Origin: Nitrospirae bacterium GWC2_56_14
GTDB lineage: Bacteria > Nitrospirota > UBA9217
Assembly: GCA_001803705.1 (NCBI GenBank)
Contig: MHDY01000253.1
Coordinates: forward strand, 1 to 38,365
Length of the DNA: 38,365 bases
Direction: 5' to 3'
Below the pieces are notes generated by a model. That model was not told the DNA's origin and did not search any database. It worked only from the letters and a program-made list of their open reading frames with translations. Below are positions 15,438-23,471 of the stretch, one piece after another. Made by a program: the position numbers and the translations under genes. How positions within the stretch are numbered: the first letter of the stretch is position 1; every line of letters starts with the position of its first letter.

Positions 15438-17822
15438 TTATTTCTTCAGCTCCACAACCGTGACGCCGGCGCCGCCTTCGGCCGGCTCGCCCGCCCGCGT
15501 TGCCGCGACCAGCGGGTGATGCTTCAAATAACCGGTCATGGCGGTCTTGAGCGCCCCGGTCCCCAGTCCATGGATGATCGTCACGATAGACAGGCCGCAA
15601 AGCCCCACCCGGTCAAGGTATCGATCGACCTCGGCCAGCGCCTCTTCCACGCGGAAACCGAGAAGGTTCAACCGGTCCGGCGCCTGCTCCAGCTCCTGAA
15701 GGTCCGTACTCCATCCCGGCGCTGCTGCAGACTTTCGTGACTTCCCTCGCCCGCCGGGTACCACCTCTTCCGCCGAGATCTTGAGCGTCTTCCCGTCGAG
15801 CTCGATCTCCAGAACGCCATGCTGCACGCTGAGGACCGTACCGCTCCTGGCAAGGCGGGGCACCTTGACCTGGTCGCCCGGTTGCACATCCAGCATGCTG
15901 CCGGAAGGAACCTGTCCCTGTTCAAGCTTCTCGGGCTCGAGCGTGCGTGCAAGGGACTCCATGTCCGAGCGAACAGTCTTAAGCCCGTCCTGCTCCTGAG
16001 CCCTCGCGTTCGATAGCTCCTTGAATTTCTGCCGCATCAACGCAAGGACTTCCCGGGCCTCCTGATGCGCCCTTGCCCTGACCGCGCGAACTTCTTCCTT
16101 TGTTGCCTGCAGTATGGCGACCGTCTCGCCCTGCTGCTGCCGGACCAATGCGAGCTCCCTGGCAAGGGTGTCCCGTTCGCTATCGAGCCGCTTCGTGTCC
16201 TGTTCAACCTGGCGCAACAGCGTTTCGAGCCGGGCGTCGTCCTCACTGAGCCGTGCACGGGCACGCTTGATAACGGCATCCGGTATGCCGAGCCGGGCCG
16301 CCATATCCAACCCGTAGCTTCTGCCCGGCCTTCCCGGCGTCAGGCGATAGGTGGGCTGCAAGGTCATTGGGTCGAACTCCATGGCCGCATTGACAGCACC
16401 GCCGGTCTCTGCTCCGAACAGCTTCAGGGCATTCTGGTGCGTCGTGATCATGGTGACGCATCCCCGTTCGATCAGGCTTTCGAGCACTGCCGCGCCGAGG
16501 CCGGCCCCCTCTGCCGGATCAGTTCCCGAACCGAGCTCGTCGAGCAGCACCAGGGAACGCTCGTCTGCCAGCCGAAGGATCTCGGCGATCTGGCTCACAT
16601 GGGACGAAAAGGTACTCAGGTTCTGCTCCAGGCTCTGCTCATCGCCGATATCGGCAAAGAAGGAGCCGAAGCAGGGAAGCTCGCTTCCCTCTCCTGCGGT
16701 AACGGGCAGGCCTGCCTGCGCCATGAGGCACAGAATGCCCGCGGTCTTCAGCACCGCGGTTTTTCCGCCGGCATTGGGACCGCTCAGGATCAGGACCCGC
16801 GCCTCCCTGTTGATCACAATGTCATTGGGCCTGATCGTGTCCGCACCGCCTGCGGTTTTCGCTTTCCAGAGAAGCAGCGGATGCCGCGCGGAACGAAGCC
16901 GGACATCGCCTTGCATTGACAATGCCGGCACTGCTGCCCCGTATTCGATGCCGAAGCGTGCGCGGGCAGCGATCGCATCGATCGCCGCAAGCGCGCCGGT
17001 CATGGCCTCGATCCGCTCAACCTCCTGCGCAAGCATGCCGCTCAGTTCCCGGAGGATGCGCTCCACCTCTTCGCGTTCTTCCATGCGAAGTTCGGCGAGG
17101 CGGTTGTTCTGTTCCAGCACTTCAAGGGGCTCGACAAAGAGCGTGGACCGCGAGCCTGATTGTCCGTGCACAACCCCCCGGATGCTCTGCCGGAAGTTCG
17201 GCCTGAGCGGGAGCACATAGCGGTCGTCCCGCATGGTGATCACCGGCTCCTGCACGACCTTCTGCAGGGACCCGTCCTGCAGGATGCCGGACAGGCTGCC
17301 CAGAATATCGTCGCGCATCCTGCTGATCTGTTTCCGCACCCTGCGGAGCGCGGGGCTGGCCGAATCTTTGACCTCCGCCTTTTCATCAATGGCGTTGGCG
17401 ACCGCGTCTTCCATCTGCGGCAGCGGCTGTATGACAGCGGCGCGGGCACGGAGCAGCGGAACGCCCTGACGCGCCAAAGTGCCCCTCTCCCCGATCCGTT
17501 CGAAAAAACCTTTGATCCGCCTGCCGGCGCCGAGCGTTTTCGCGATCTCCAGCAGCTCCAGCGGCGCCAGCGTCATACCGCTGATACGAAGTTTGTCGAC
17601 CGATGCTCCGATGTCCATGATCCCGTCAAGCGGCAGGTTCTCTCCGCTCATGAACAACAAGATGCCTTCCTGCGTTTCCTGAAGCAGCTCTGCCACAACA
17701 GGCGGTGACAGCGCAGGCAGCAGCTTTGAAACAGCGGCCCGGCCGGGCTCCGATGCGGCAAAGCCGGCCACCAGGCTTCGCACCTTGTCATACTCCAGGA
17801 CCTTCAGGGTATGTTCGTTCAT
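15438..17822 (-). CDS. mutS2: MutS2 ATPase with altered Smr domain
   Basis: MutS-family ATPase that acts in suppression of recombination or, in B. subtilis, in splitting collided ribosomes. The 794-residue protein has a core with Walker A GPNAGGKTAVLKT (about 345) and Walker B LVLLDELGSGTDPAEGAG. A coiled-coil clamp follows, then a KOW-like segment and a C-terminal Smr domain (about 715-794). In the Smr domain the usual LDLRG is LNLLG and the loop is IIHGLGTGAL, so the acid and base of the nuclease motif are changed. The frame is open 34 codons further, but the ATG at 17822 leaves 25 bases to nif3 and gives the standard N-terminus. Its Shine-Dalgarno is weak. Confidence 0.95.
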   Translation of the reverse strand: MNEHTLKVLEYDKVRSLVAGFAASEPGRAAVSKLLPALSPPVVAELLQETQEGILLFMSGENLPLDGIMDIGASVDKLRISGMTLAPLELLEIAKTLGAGRRIKGFFERIGERGTLARQGVPLLRARAAVIQPLPQMEDAVANAIDEKAEVKDSASPALRRVRKQISRMRDDILGSLSGILQDGSLQKVVQEPVITMRDDRYVLPLRPNFRQSIRGVVHGQSGSRSTLFVEPLEVLEQNNRLAELRMEEREEVERILRELSGMLAQEVERIEAMTGALAAIDAIAARARFGIEYGAAVPALSMQGDVRLRSARHPLLLWKAKTAGGADTIRPNDIVINREARVLILSGPNAGGKTAVLKTAGILCLMAQAGLPVTAGEGSELPCFGSFFADIGDEQSLEQNLSTFSSHVSQIAEILRLADERSLVLLDELGSGTDPAEGAGLGAAVLESLIERGCVTMITTHQNALKLFGAETGGAVNAAMEFDPMTLQPTYRLTPGRPGRSYGLDMAARLGIPDAVIKRARARLSEDDARLETLLRQVEQDTKRLDSERDTLARELALVRQQQGETVAILQATKEEVRAVRARAHQEAREVLALMRQKFKELSNARAQEQDGLKTVRSDMESLARTLEPEKLEQGQVPSGSMLDVQPGDQVKVPRLARSGTVLSVQHGVLEIELDGKTLKISAEEVVPGGRGKSRKSAAAPGWSTDLQELEQAPDRLNLLGFRVEEALAEVDRYLDRVGLCGLSIVTIIHGLGTGALKTAMTGYLKHHPLVAATRAGEPAEGGAGVTVVELKK

Positions 17823-17847
17823 AAACCGTGACAACCAACGCGACCGA

Positions 17848-18807
17848 TCATGCCGGCCGCTTGAACCGTTTGAACCCGGAACACTCGACGATCTCCAGCG
17901 ACGCGCTTGGCTCAAGCTTATCAAGCAACAGGTTCAGACCAAGCGTATCGCTCGACATGTGTCCTGCGATGACCACATGGAGATGATGCTTCTCCGCTTC
18001 TTTCCGGTGGTCCTCGGGCAGATGCATCGCGACCAGGGTCCCGACGCCGGACTGCACCAGTTTCTCCAGGGTCTCTTTGGAACCTGACGTCCCGCCGGTC
18101 ATTTTCACGAAGATTTTTCCCGTGCGCTGTTCATCGGAACCCACCAGGATGCGAGGGCCGGCGTTGTTCCTGCGGGCCTCCTGGTATTCCGGAATATCCT
18201 TCAAAAGTTTCAGTACATCCTTTAACCGCTGCGGCGACGCGCTGTCAAAAAGCCGCTGCAGATGGCTCGATACCATGTTATCGGCCGGCGTATGAATGCA
18301 GCAATACGGAATACCGAGCAACCGCGCCGCATCAACAGGCCGGGTGTGGTTCACCGGCAACAAGCTCCGCTCGACCTCTTTCATTCTGCTGTCCAGCTGA
18401 CCCTCGGCTACATTGATCGGCACGCCGAACCGGTTCAGGATATCGGCCTGCATTTTCATTACTTCATAGAAATTGGCGTACGCGCGGCCTTCGGGGTGAT
18501 GGGCGAGAACAAGGTCGATACCGGCGCCCTTCTCATTCAGCCGGTCGGCGAGCAGCAGTTCCGGTGATTCAATGTCGATCCCGACCAGGATCTTCCGCAC
18601 CGGTTGGTCCGGACTGCCATGCAGGACCCTGCTGTCGGCATAGGGATTGGTAAGCTGCTCAGGGTCAAATGAGGCCTGCTCGTCGGGTTCAAGCCCGTTA
18701 AAAAAAACCCGTTTGTCCTGCAACTCCTGCTCAACGGCGGCCCGCCCTCGCGGGTCGGCGTCTATACCATGCTGGATCGCACCATGGAACAGTTCTTGAA
18801 GCGTCAC
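17848..18807 (-). CDS. NIF3/DUF34-family metal-binding protein
   Basis: A 319-residue protein resembling the NIF3-like (DUF34) family, often annotated as GTP cyclohydrolase 1 type 2, a label with little experimental support. The metal ligands of the family appear as LAHHPEG near residue 102, HTPADN in the middle and MHLPEDH and GHMSSDTLG in the C-terminal third. It is cytoplasmic. The start is a GTG at 18807 with AGGAG seven bases upstream, placed immediately after the U-tract of a terminator. It sits between yqeY and mutS2 in the rpsU-rpoD cluster, with a 25-base gap to mutS2. The physiological role is unknown. Confidence 0.8.
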   Translation of the reverse strand: MTLQELFHGAIQHGIDADPRGRAAVEQELQDKRVFFNGLEPDEQASFDPEQLTNPYADSRVLHGSPDQPVRKILVGIDIESPELLLADRLNEKGAGIDLVLAHHPEGRAYANFYEVMKMQADILNRFGVPINVAEGQLDSRMKEVERSLLPVNHTRPVDAARLLGIPYCCIHTPADNMVSSHLQRLFDSASPQRLKDVLKLLKDIPEYQEARRNNAGPRILVGSDEQRTGKIFVKMTGGTSGSKETLEKLVQSGVGTLVAMHLPEDHRKEAEKHHLHVVIAGHMSSDTLGLNLLLDKLEPSASLEIVECSGFKRFKRPA

Positions 18808-18819
18808 TGCGGGACTCCT

Positions 18820-18856
18820 AAAAAAAATCAGGGGGCCTGGTCCTTATGGCCCCCTG
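18820..18856 (-). terminator. Strong terminator inside the rpsU-rpoD cluster
   Basis: Perfect 9-base-pair stem CAGGGGGCC/GGCCCCCTG (18856-18848 with 18837-18829), a 10-base loop, then ATTTTTTTT on the minus strand. The nif3 AGGAG follows directly. It would separate rpsU-yqeY from nif3-mutS2-dnaG-rpoD, allowing only partial read-through. Confidence 0.9.
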
Positions 18857-18903
18857 TTCAGCCTTATCGTAGAATGCAGCTCACCGCTCCGGCAAAGAGG
18901 CCG

Positions 18904-19347
18904 TTAACCCAGTGCACTTTTTACCAGCTCGCTCACTAATTTTCCGTCTGCGCGGCCGCCCACCATGGGGATCAGGGTTTTCATGACCTTGCCCATATCC
19001 TTGCTGCCCTGGGCTCCCGACTGGGTGATAGCCTCACGCACCAGAGGCTCCAGTTCTTCGCGCGACAACTGCTGCGGAAGATACACCTCAAGGAACGCGA
19101 TCTCCGCGGTCTCCTTGTCAACGAGGTCCTGTCTCCCGCCCTTGGAAAATTGCTCGACAGAGTCTCTCCGCTGTTTGATAAGCGAGCGTACGGCTTCAAG
19201 CACTTCGTCCTCGGTCAGCGGTCCCCGCTTGTCGATCTGCCTGTTCTTAAGCGCAGCGCTCAACATGCGGAGCGTTGAGACCTTTTCCTTCGCTCCTGCT
19301 TTGAGGGCACCCTTTGTGTCTGCGTCGATCTGCTCCCGTAAACCCAT
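18904..19347 (-). CDS. yqeY: GatB/YqeY-domain protein
   Basis: A 147-residue all-helical protein of the YqeY family, related to the tail domain of GatB (tRNA amidotransferase subunit B). The core STLRMLSAALKNRQID and the end KVMKTLIPMVGGRADGKLVSELV are typical. A role in tRNA-dependent amidation is suggested by the fold but unproven. The frame is open 22 codons further upstream; the ATG at 19347 sits behind GGAGGGG at five bases. It is paired with rpsU, as in many bacteria, with 46 bases between them. Confidence 0.93.
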   Translation of the reverse strand: MGLREQIDADTKGALKAGAKEKVSTLRMLSAALKNRQIDKRGPLTEDEVLEAVRSLIKQRRDSVEQFSKGGRQDLVDKETAEIAFLEVYLPQQLSREELEPLVREAITQSGAQGSKDMGKVMKTLIPMVGGRADGKLVSELVKSALG

Positions 19348-19393
19348 CCGGTCCCCTCCAGGCACTTCGTCTTTTTTGCATGAACAACCAGAG

Positions 19394-19594
19394 CTAACCC
19401 TGTCTGAAAACACGCGCTGTCTTCGCTGCCTTCTTGCGTGCAGCTATCGCCTTTTTCTTCTTTTTTACGCTGGGCTTCTCGTAATGCTCTCTTTTTTTGA
19501 CCTCGGAAAGAACACCTTCTTTTTCGATGCTCTTTTTGAACCTTCGCAAAGCGACTTCAAAAGGCTCATTGTCGCGTAATCGTATGCTCGGCAC
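19394..19594 (-). CDS. rpsU: 30S ribosomal protein S21
   Basis: A 66-residue small-subunit protein needed for initiation; basic C-terminal tail KPSVKKKKKAIAARKK. Start: GTG at 19594, giving MPSIRLRDNEPFEVALRRF, the conserved beginning of S21; the ATG 27 bases further upstream would add nine unrelated residues. A purine-rich GGGAGGGGG lies about ten bases before the GTG. It is the first gene of the rpsU-yqeY-nif3-mutS2-dnaG-rpoD cluster, equivalent to the E. coli macromolecular synthesis operon. Confidence 0.96.
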   Translation of the reverse strand: MPSIRLRDNEPFEVALRRFKKSIEKEGVLSEVKKREHYEKPSVKKKKKAIAARKKAAKTARVFRQG

Positions 19595-19697
19595 CCTTAC
19601 TACACCCCCCTCCCAACACATCTTGTTGATTTAATTATAATTATGAATGTTCGCCAGCGCGGATAGTCCCGTATAATAATTTCCTAAAACAGCTAAA

Positions 19698-19764
19698 CCG
19701 CTCATCCATCAAGGCGAGGAGCGGCATAATCATTATAGATAACAAGTCCTTCGATGAATGTCAA
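19698..19764 (-). promoter_or_regulatory. rpsU promoter and leader hairpin
   Basis: Minus strand: consensus -35 TTGACA (19764-19759) with -10 TATCTA at 17 bases (19741-19736); a better hexamer TATAAT (19737-19732) lies at 21 bases. The leader of about 135 bases contains the hairpin CCGCTC/GAGCGG (19724-19719 with 19703-19698) and an A/T-rich stretch. Autoregulation by S21 is possible but not shown. Confidence 0.6.
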
Positions 19765-19831
19765 GAGAAATTTTCTTTAATTTCGCTACGTTGCCCGCTG
19801 TTTTTTGGATAGACCGGGATCGAAAAAACCT

Positions 19832-21037
19832 TCAACTCCGATAAGCTGCATTGATCTTAATATACTCGTTCGACAGGTCGCAGGTCCATATCGTTGCTTC
19901 GGCCTTGCCCTTATGCAGATCAATGGTTATCTGCACCTCCCGCTGTTTAAGAGCCAGCGATGCCTCGCGGTCAGCGGCCTTGCCCTGCCCTAATCCTTTC
20001 TCTACGAGTTTGGCTTTCCCGATCGAGATGTCGGTGCGGCTTTCGTCCATGTCCACGCCTGAGTAGCCGAGTGCTGCCATGATCCTGCCCCAGTTCGCAT
20101 CTTCCCCGAAGAGAGCTGTCTTGACCAGGCTCGATTTTGCCACCGTGACAGCGGCACGTTTTGCCTCTGCCGGGTTCTTCGCTCCCCGCACCACGATCTC
20201 TACGAATTTGGTCGCGCCTTCGCCGTCGCGTACCACCTGTCGCGCCAGCGATCTCGTCACGGCATCGAGGCAGGCCTGGAATTTTTTCTGTTCCTTGGTG
20301 CCGGCGGCAATCCTCTTGTTTCCGGCAGCGCCATTGGCCATGCAAAGGATCATGTCATTGGTGCTCGTGTCGCCATCTACCGTAATGCTGTTGAATGACG
20401 TTTCCACCGATGACAGCAGGCACTTTTTGAGCAGGGGAGCGGCGATGGCGGCGTCCGTCATGATAAAGCAGAGCATCGTCGCCATATCAGGGTGGATCAT
20501 GCCCGAGCCCTTGGCGATGCCGGCAACCGTGACGGTCTTGCCGCCGATCTCTTCCTGCACGATCGAGAGCTTCGGATAGAGGTCGGTGGTCATGATCGCC
20601 TCTGCAGCCTGCTCCCAGCCCGCGGGCGAGAGCAGACCGGCAGCGGTGACGATGCCGGATTCAAGCTTCTGCAGGGGCAAAAACTCGCCGATCACGCCGG
20701 TCGACGCAACGTACACCGATGCGGGCGGGACCCCGAGTTCCCGTGCAGCAATGTCCGCCGTGGCGCGCGCGTCAGCCAGGCCCCGCTTTCCCGTGCAGGC
20801 ATTGGCACAGCCGCTGTTGGCCACCATGACCTGGCCTTTGCCCGACTTTGCCTTTGCCGCATCGAGCAGCACACAGGCGGCTTTAACGCGGTTCTTCGTG
20901 AACACCCCGGCTACGGCAGCCTCGCGGTCGGAATAAATGAGCGCCAGGTCCTTTTTATCGGTCTTCTTGATGCCGCAGTGGATGCCCCAGGCCTTAAAAC
21001 CGGGCACGGAAAAACTTTTTGTATCCAGAATCCTCAT
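19832..21037 (-). CDS. argJ: Arginine biosynthesis bifunctional protein ArgJ
   Basis: Transfers the acetyl group from N-acetylornithine to glutamate, regenerating N-acetylglutamate for the cyclic arginine pathway; many ArgJ also use acetyl-CoA. The 401-residue precursor self-cleaves at the conserved KGSGMIHPDMATML, where the Thr becomes the catalytic nucleophile of the beta chain. The C-terminal end EYIKINAAYRS is typical. It lies 42 bases after argC, with GGGG ahead of the ATG. The presence of ArgJ implies no need for a separate ArgE. No terminator is visible before the rpsU promoter downstream. Confidence 0.97.
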   Translation of the reverse strand: MRILDTKSFSVPGFKAWGIHCGIKKTDKKDLALIYSDREAAVAGVFTKNRVKAACVLLDAAKAKSGKGQVMVANSGCANACTGKRGLADARATADIAARELGVPPASVYVASTGVIGEFLPLQKLESGIVTAAGLLSPAGWEQAAEAIMTTDLYPKLSIVQEEIGGKTVTVAGIAKGSGMIHPDMATMLCFIMTDAAIAAPLLKKCLLSSVETSFNSITVDGDTSTNDMILCMANGAAGNKRIAAGTKEQKKFQACLDAVTRSLARQVVRDGEGATKFVEIVVRGAKNPAEAKRAAVTVAKSSLVKTALFGEDANWGRIMAALGYSGVDMDESRTDISIGKAKLVEKGLGQGKAADREASLALKQREVQITIDLHKGKAEATIWTCDLSNEYIKINAAYRS

Positions 21038-21079
21038 TGTTCTACCCCTGTCGGAAGAATAAGTGGCCCTGTTCCGCGC

Positions 21080-22138
21080 TTACGGAAAAAGCCCGGCGCT
21101 GGTGAGGCCCGTTGTTTCTTCGAACGCCATCATCAGGTTCATGTTCTGCACCGCCTGGCCGGCAGCTCCCTTGACGAGGTTGTCGATAACCGATACCACA
21201 ACCGCGCGTCCGGTGCGAGGGTCGGCAGTGACGCCGATATCGCAGAAATTCGACCCACGCACATTCCGTACGTTCGGCAGTTGCCCCGCCGGCAGTATCC
21301 GGACGAACGGTTCATGCTTATAGAAATCCGAATAGCGCCCATGAAGCGTCGTGGTGTCCAGGTTTTCCGTCAACCGGGCATATATAGTCGTCAGGATCCC
21401 GCGGTTCATCGGGATCAGGTGCGGTGTGAACGACACGGTCACCGGATGGCCCGCAAGCGCGCTCAGCTCCTGCTCGATCTCCGGTGTATGACGGTGCGTG
21501 CCTATCTTGTATGCCATCAACCCTTCATTCGCTTCCGGGTAATGATAGGCAAGCGCCGGACTTCGTCCTGCCCCGGATACCCCGGACTTGGAATCGATGA
21601 TAATGCTTGTAAGGTCCGCTATGCCCATGCCCTGTTTGATGAGCGGCGCGAGGCCCAGGATAGCGCTCGTGGGGTAACATCCCGGGTTGGCGATAAGTGA
21701 GGCTTTTTTAATTTGTTCCCGCCGCAGCTCCGGCAGCCCATAGACCGCCTGCTTTAACAGTTCGGGATACTGGTGGCTATGCTCATACCACTGCGCATAG
21801 ACCGCCGGATCGGCGAGCCGGTAATCCGCGGAAAGGTCAACGACCTTTGTGCCAAGCGCCCGGAACTTGTTCGCCGCATCCTGGGCTGTCACGTGCGGGA
21901 GAGCGAGGAATACCAGGTCGGCCTTCTTCGCTATAACGGCAGGGTCCAGGGGCTCGCAGATAAGCCGGGTCAGGCTGGCCAGATGGGGGAAAATCGCGGT
22001 GATGGGCTGGCCTGCGGACCGTTCTGACGTAATGGCGCTCACCGTCACGTTCGGATGATTGAGGAGTATCCGCAGGAGCTCCCCGCCCGTGTATCCGCTC
22101 GAGCCGACGATCGCAACTTGTAATGTTTCTTTACCCAT
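21080..22138 (-). CDS. argC: N-acetyl-gamma-glutamyl-phosphate reductase (ArgC)
   Basis: NADPH-dependent reduction of N-acetylglutamyl phosphate to the semialdehyde in arginine synthesis; cytoplasmic. The 352-residue length is normal. GSSGYTGGELLRIL is the nucleotide-binding loop and NPGCYPTS holds the active-site cysteine; HRHTPEIEQEL and HLIPMNRGI are family blocks. It follows rpsI after a terminator with no obvious promoter in the 46-base gap, so expression may depend on read-through from the ribosomal operon. argJ is directly downstream. The Shine-Dalgarno is weak (GGGTTCCGGTC). Confidence 0.97.
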   Translation of the reverse strand: MGKETLQVAIVGSSGYTGGELLRILLNHPNVTVSAITSERSAGQPITAIFPHLASLTRLICEPLDPAVIAKKADLVFLALPHVTAQDAANKFRALGTKVVDLSADYRLADPAVYAQWYEHSHQYPELLKQAVYGLPELRREQIKKASLIANPGCYPTSAILGLAPLIKQGMGIADLTSIIIDSKSGVSGAGRSPALAYHYPEANEGLMAYKIGTHRHTPEIEQELSALAGHPVTVSFTPHLIPMNRGILTTIYARLTENLDTTTLHGRYSDFYKHEPFVRILPAGQLPNVRNVRGSNFCDIGVTADPRTGRAVVVSVIDNLVKGAAGQAVQNMNLMMAFEETTGLTSAGLFP

Positions 22139-22175
22139 GACCGGAACCCGACCTGAGGCCCTGCGTTTCCGCCGG

Positions 22176-22210
22176 GCAAAATAAAAGGGAAGGCATCTCT
22201 ACCTTCCCTT
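22176..22210 (-). terminator. Terminator after rplM-rpsI
   Basis: Minus strand: stem AAGGGAAGG/CCTTCCCTT (22210-22202 with 22193-22185), 8-base loop, then TTATTTT. It separates rpsI from argC. Confidence 0.8.
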
Positions 22211-22259
22211 GCATCGAAACAGGATATGCAACATATACAGCAGTAGGTATAAGGATCCC

Positions 22260-22661
22260 TTATCTCTTCGAGAACTGGAACCGTGCCCGTGCGCCCTTTT
22301 GACCGTACTTTTTGCGCTCTTTCGCTCTCGGGTCGCGGGTCAGAAGGCCTTCCTTGCGCAGCTTGCCTCTCGACTCTTCGTCGATCGTGAGCAGCGCCTT
22401 GGAGATGCCATGCCTGATGGCACCGGCCTGTCCGGAATTGCCGCCGCCGAGCACGCTCACGAGCACATCGTACTTGTCGATCGTGCCGGTCACTTCGAAG
22501 GGCTGGCGAATAATCATCTTGAGCACGTCCCGACCGAAATACTGGTCAATGGACTTCTCATTGATGGTTATCTTGCCGTTGCCGGGCATCATCCACACCC
22601 GGGCGATTGAATTTTTTCGTTTTCCTGTCGCGTAAAATCTCGATACGGTCGCAGCTGACAT
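22260..22661 (-). CDS. rpsI: 30S ribosomal protein S9
   Basis: A 133-residue small-subunit protein; its C-terminal tail contacts P-site tRNA and ends with the expected FQFSKR. Other landmarks are the N-terminal ATGKRKNSIARVW and the GGGNSGQAGAIRHGI block. The ATG at 22661 follows GAGGAGG at seven bases. It is the second gene of the rplM-rpsI operon, 39 bases after L13. Confidence 0.98.
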   Translation of the reverse strand: MSAATVSRFYATGKRKNSIARVWMMPGNGKITINEKSIDQYFGRDVLKMIIRQPFEVTGTIDKYDVLVSVLGGGNSGQAGAIRHGISKALLTIDEESRGKLRKEGLLTRDPRAKERKKYGQKGARARFQFSKR

Positions 22662-22700
22662 CAAACTTCCTCCTCAATAATACCGCAATACCACGTACGG

Positions 22701-23135
22701 CTATGCCTCTATAGTCATCGCTGCCGGCTGCTGCGCATCGTGCGGATGGGTTTCTCCGGCATACACTTTCAACTTGGTCATCATCTGCTTGCCCAACTGC
22801 GTCTTGGGCAGCATGCCCTCGACGGCCTTGATGATCACATCCTCGGGCTTCGTCTTCAAAAGCGTCCCGGCAGTAATGGACTTCAGTCCGCCCGGATATC
22901 CCGAGTGATGGTAATACATCTTCTGGTCAAGCTTCCTGCCTGTCAGATGCACTTTGTCCGCGTTCACGACGATCACAAAATCGCCGGTGTCAACATGCTT
23001 GGTATAGATCGGCTTGGTCTTGCCTTTCAATATCGAAGCGATTACTGTGGCCATCCTGCCGAGGGTCTTGCCCTTGGCATCGACGACAAACCATTTTCTG
23101 ACGACATCTTCTTTTTTTGCCGAGTAGGTACCCAT
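22701..23135 (-). CDS. rplM: 50S ribosomal protein L13
   Basis: A 144-residue large-subunit assembly protein. KWFVVDAKGKTLGRMAT, the HSGYPGGLKSI block and the AVEGMLPKTQLGKQMM block are typical. The start has GGCGGG in front. It heads the rplM-rpsI operon behind a near-consensus promoter. The L13 binding site in its own mRNA was not recognised. Confidence 0.98.
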   Translation of the reverse strand: MGTYSAKKEDVVRKWFVVDAKGKTLGRMATVIASILKGKTKPIYTKHVDTGDFVIVVNADKVHLTGRKLDQKMYYHHSGYPGGLKSITAGTLLKTKPEDVIIKAVEGMLPKTQLGKQMMTKLKVYAGETHPHDAQQPAAMTIEA

Positions 23136-23180
23136 AATTCCCGCCTTGCTTGTTCAGGTGTAGTTTTTTTAAGAATTGCG

Positions 23181-23209
23181 AATATAAACAAATTCACCAG
23201 GTTTGTCAA
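23181..23209 (-). promoter_or_regulatory. Strong sigma-70 promoter of rplM-rpsI
   Basis: Minus strand: -35 TTGACA (23209-23204), 17 bases, -10 TATATT (23186-23181), giving a leader of about 40 bases. Among the best promoters in the window. Confidence 0.8.
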
Positions 23210-23347
23210 GCATTTTATATTGCCATGGGCGCCGGTAAATGACACGCCAGTCAGCGCCCCTACGCAATGTCCATAAAAGTCTTTATAATTTAATTACTTA
23301 TATCTTTTTTACCGGTGCGCCAACATCTCTGGCACAACCTTAAAAAT

Positions 23348-23379
23348 AAAAAGACAACGAGTCTCCTCGTTGCCTTTTT
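23348..23379. terminator. Terminator between the membrane-protein pair and rplM
   Basis: A 14-pair stem with one mismatch: 23348-23361 with 23366-23379, tetraloop TCTC, ends AAAAAG/CTTTTT giving U-tracts both ways. It terminates the leftward transcript from 24161. Confidence 0.85.
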
Positions 23380-23400
23380 GGCGCCTTTTTACGTAGCTTC

Positions 23401-23469
23401 AGGGCATCGGCCCTTTCGGTTCTCCTGCGCCTGCGACAGCAGGTCAGATCGTGAGATCGGCCTCGCAGG
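23401..23469 (-). other. Foldable untranslated segment after the membrane-protein pair
   Basis: Between the stop codon at 23472 and the terminator lie about 90 bases able to fold. On the minus strand CCTGCGA (23469-23463) pairs with TCGCAGG (23436-23430), then AGGGC/GCCCT forms a hairpin with loop CGAT (23414-23401). No known riboswitch class was recognised. It may be a 3'-UTR structure or a 3'-derived small RNA. Confidence 0.4.
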
Positions 23470-23471
23470 TA

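Noticed and set aside
23381..23471. c-di-GMP (GEMM), glycine or fluoride riboswitch
   Set aside because: Considered because of the purine-rich GAACCGAAAGGG and GAAGCTACG words, but the core motifs of these classes are not all present, and the location is 3' of a gene, not 5'.
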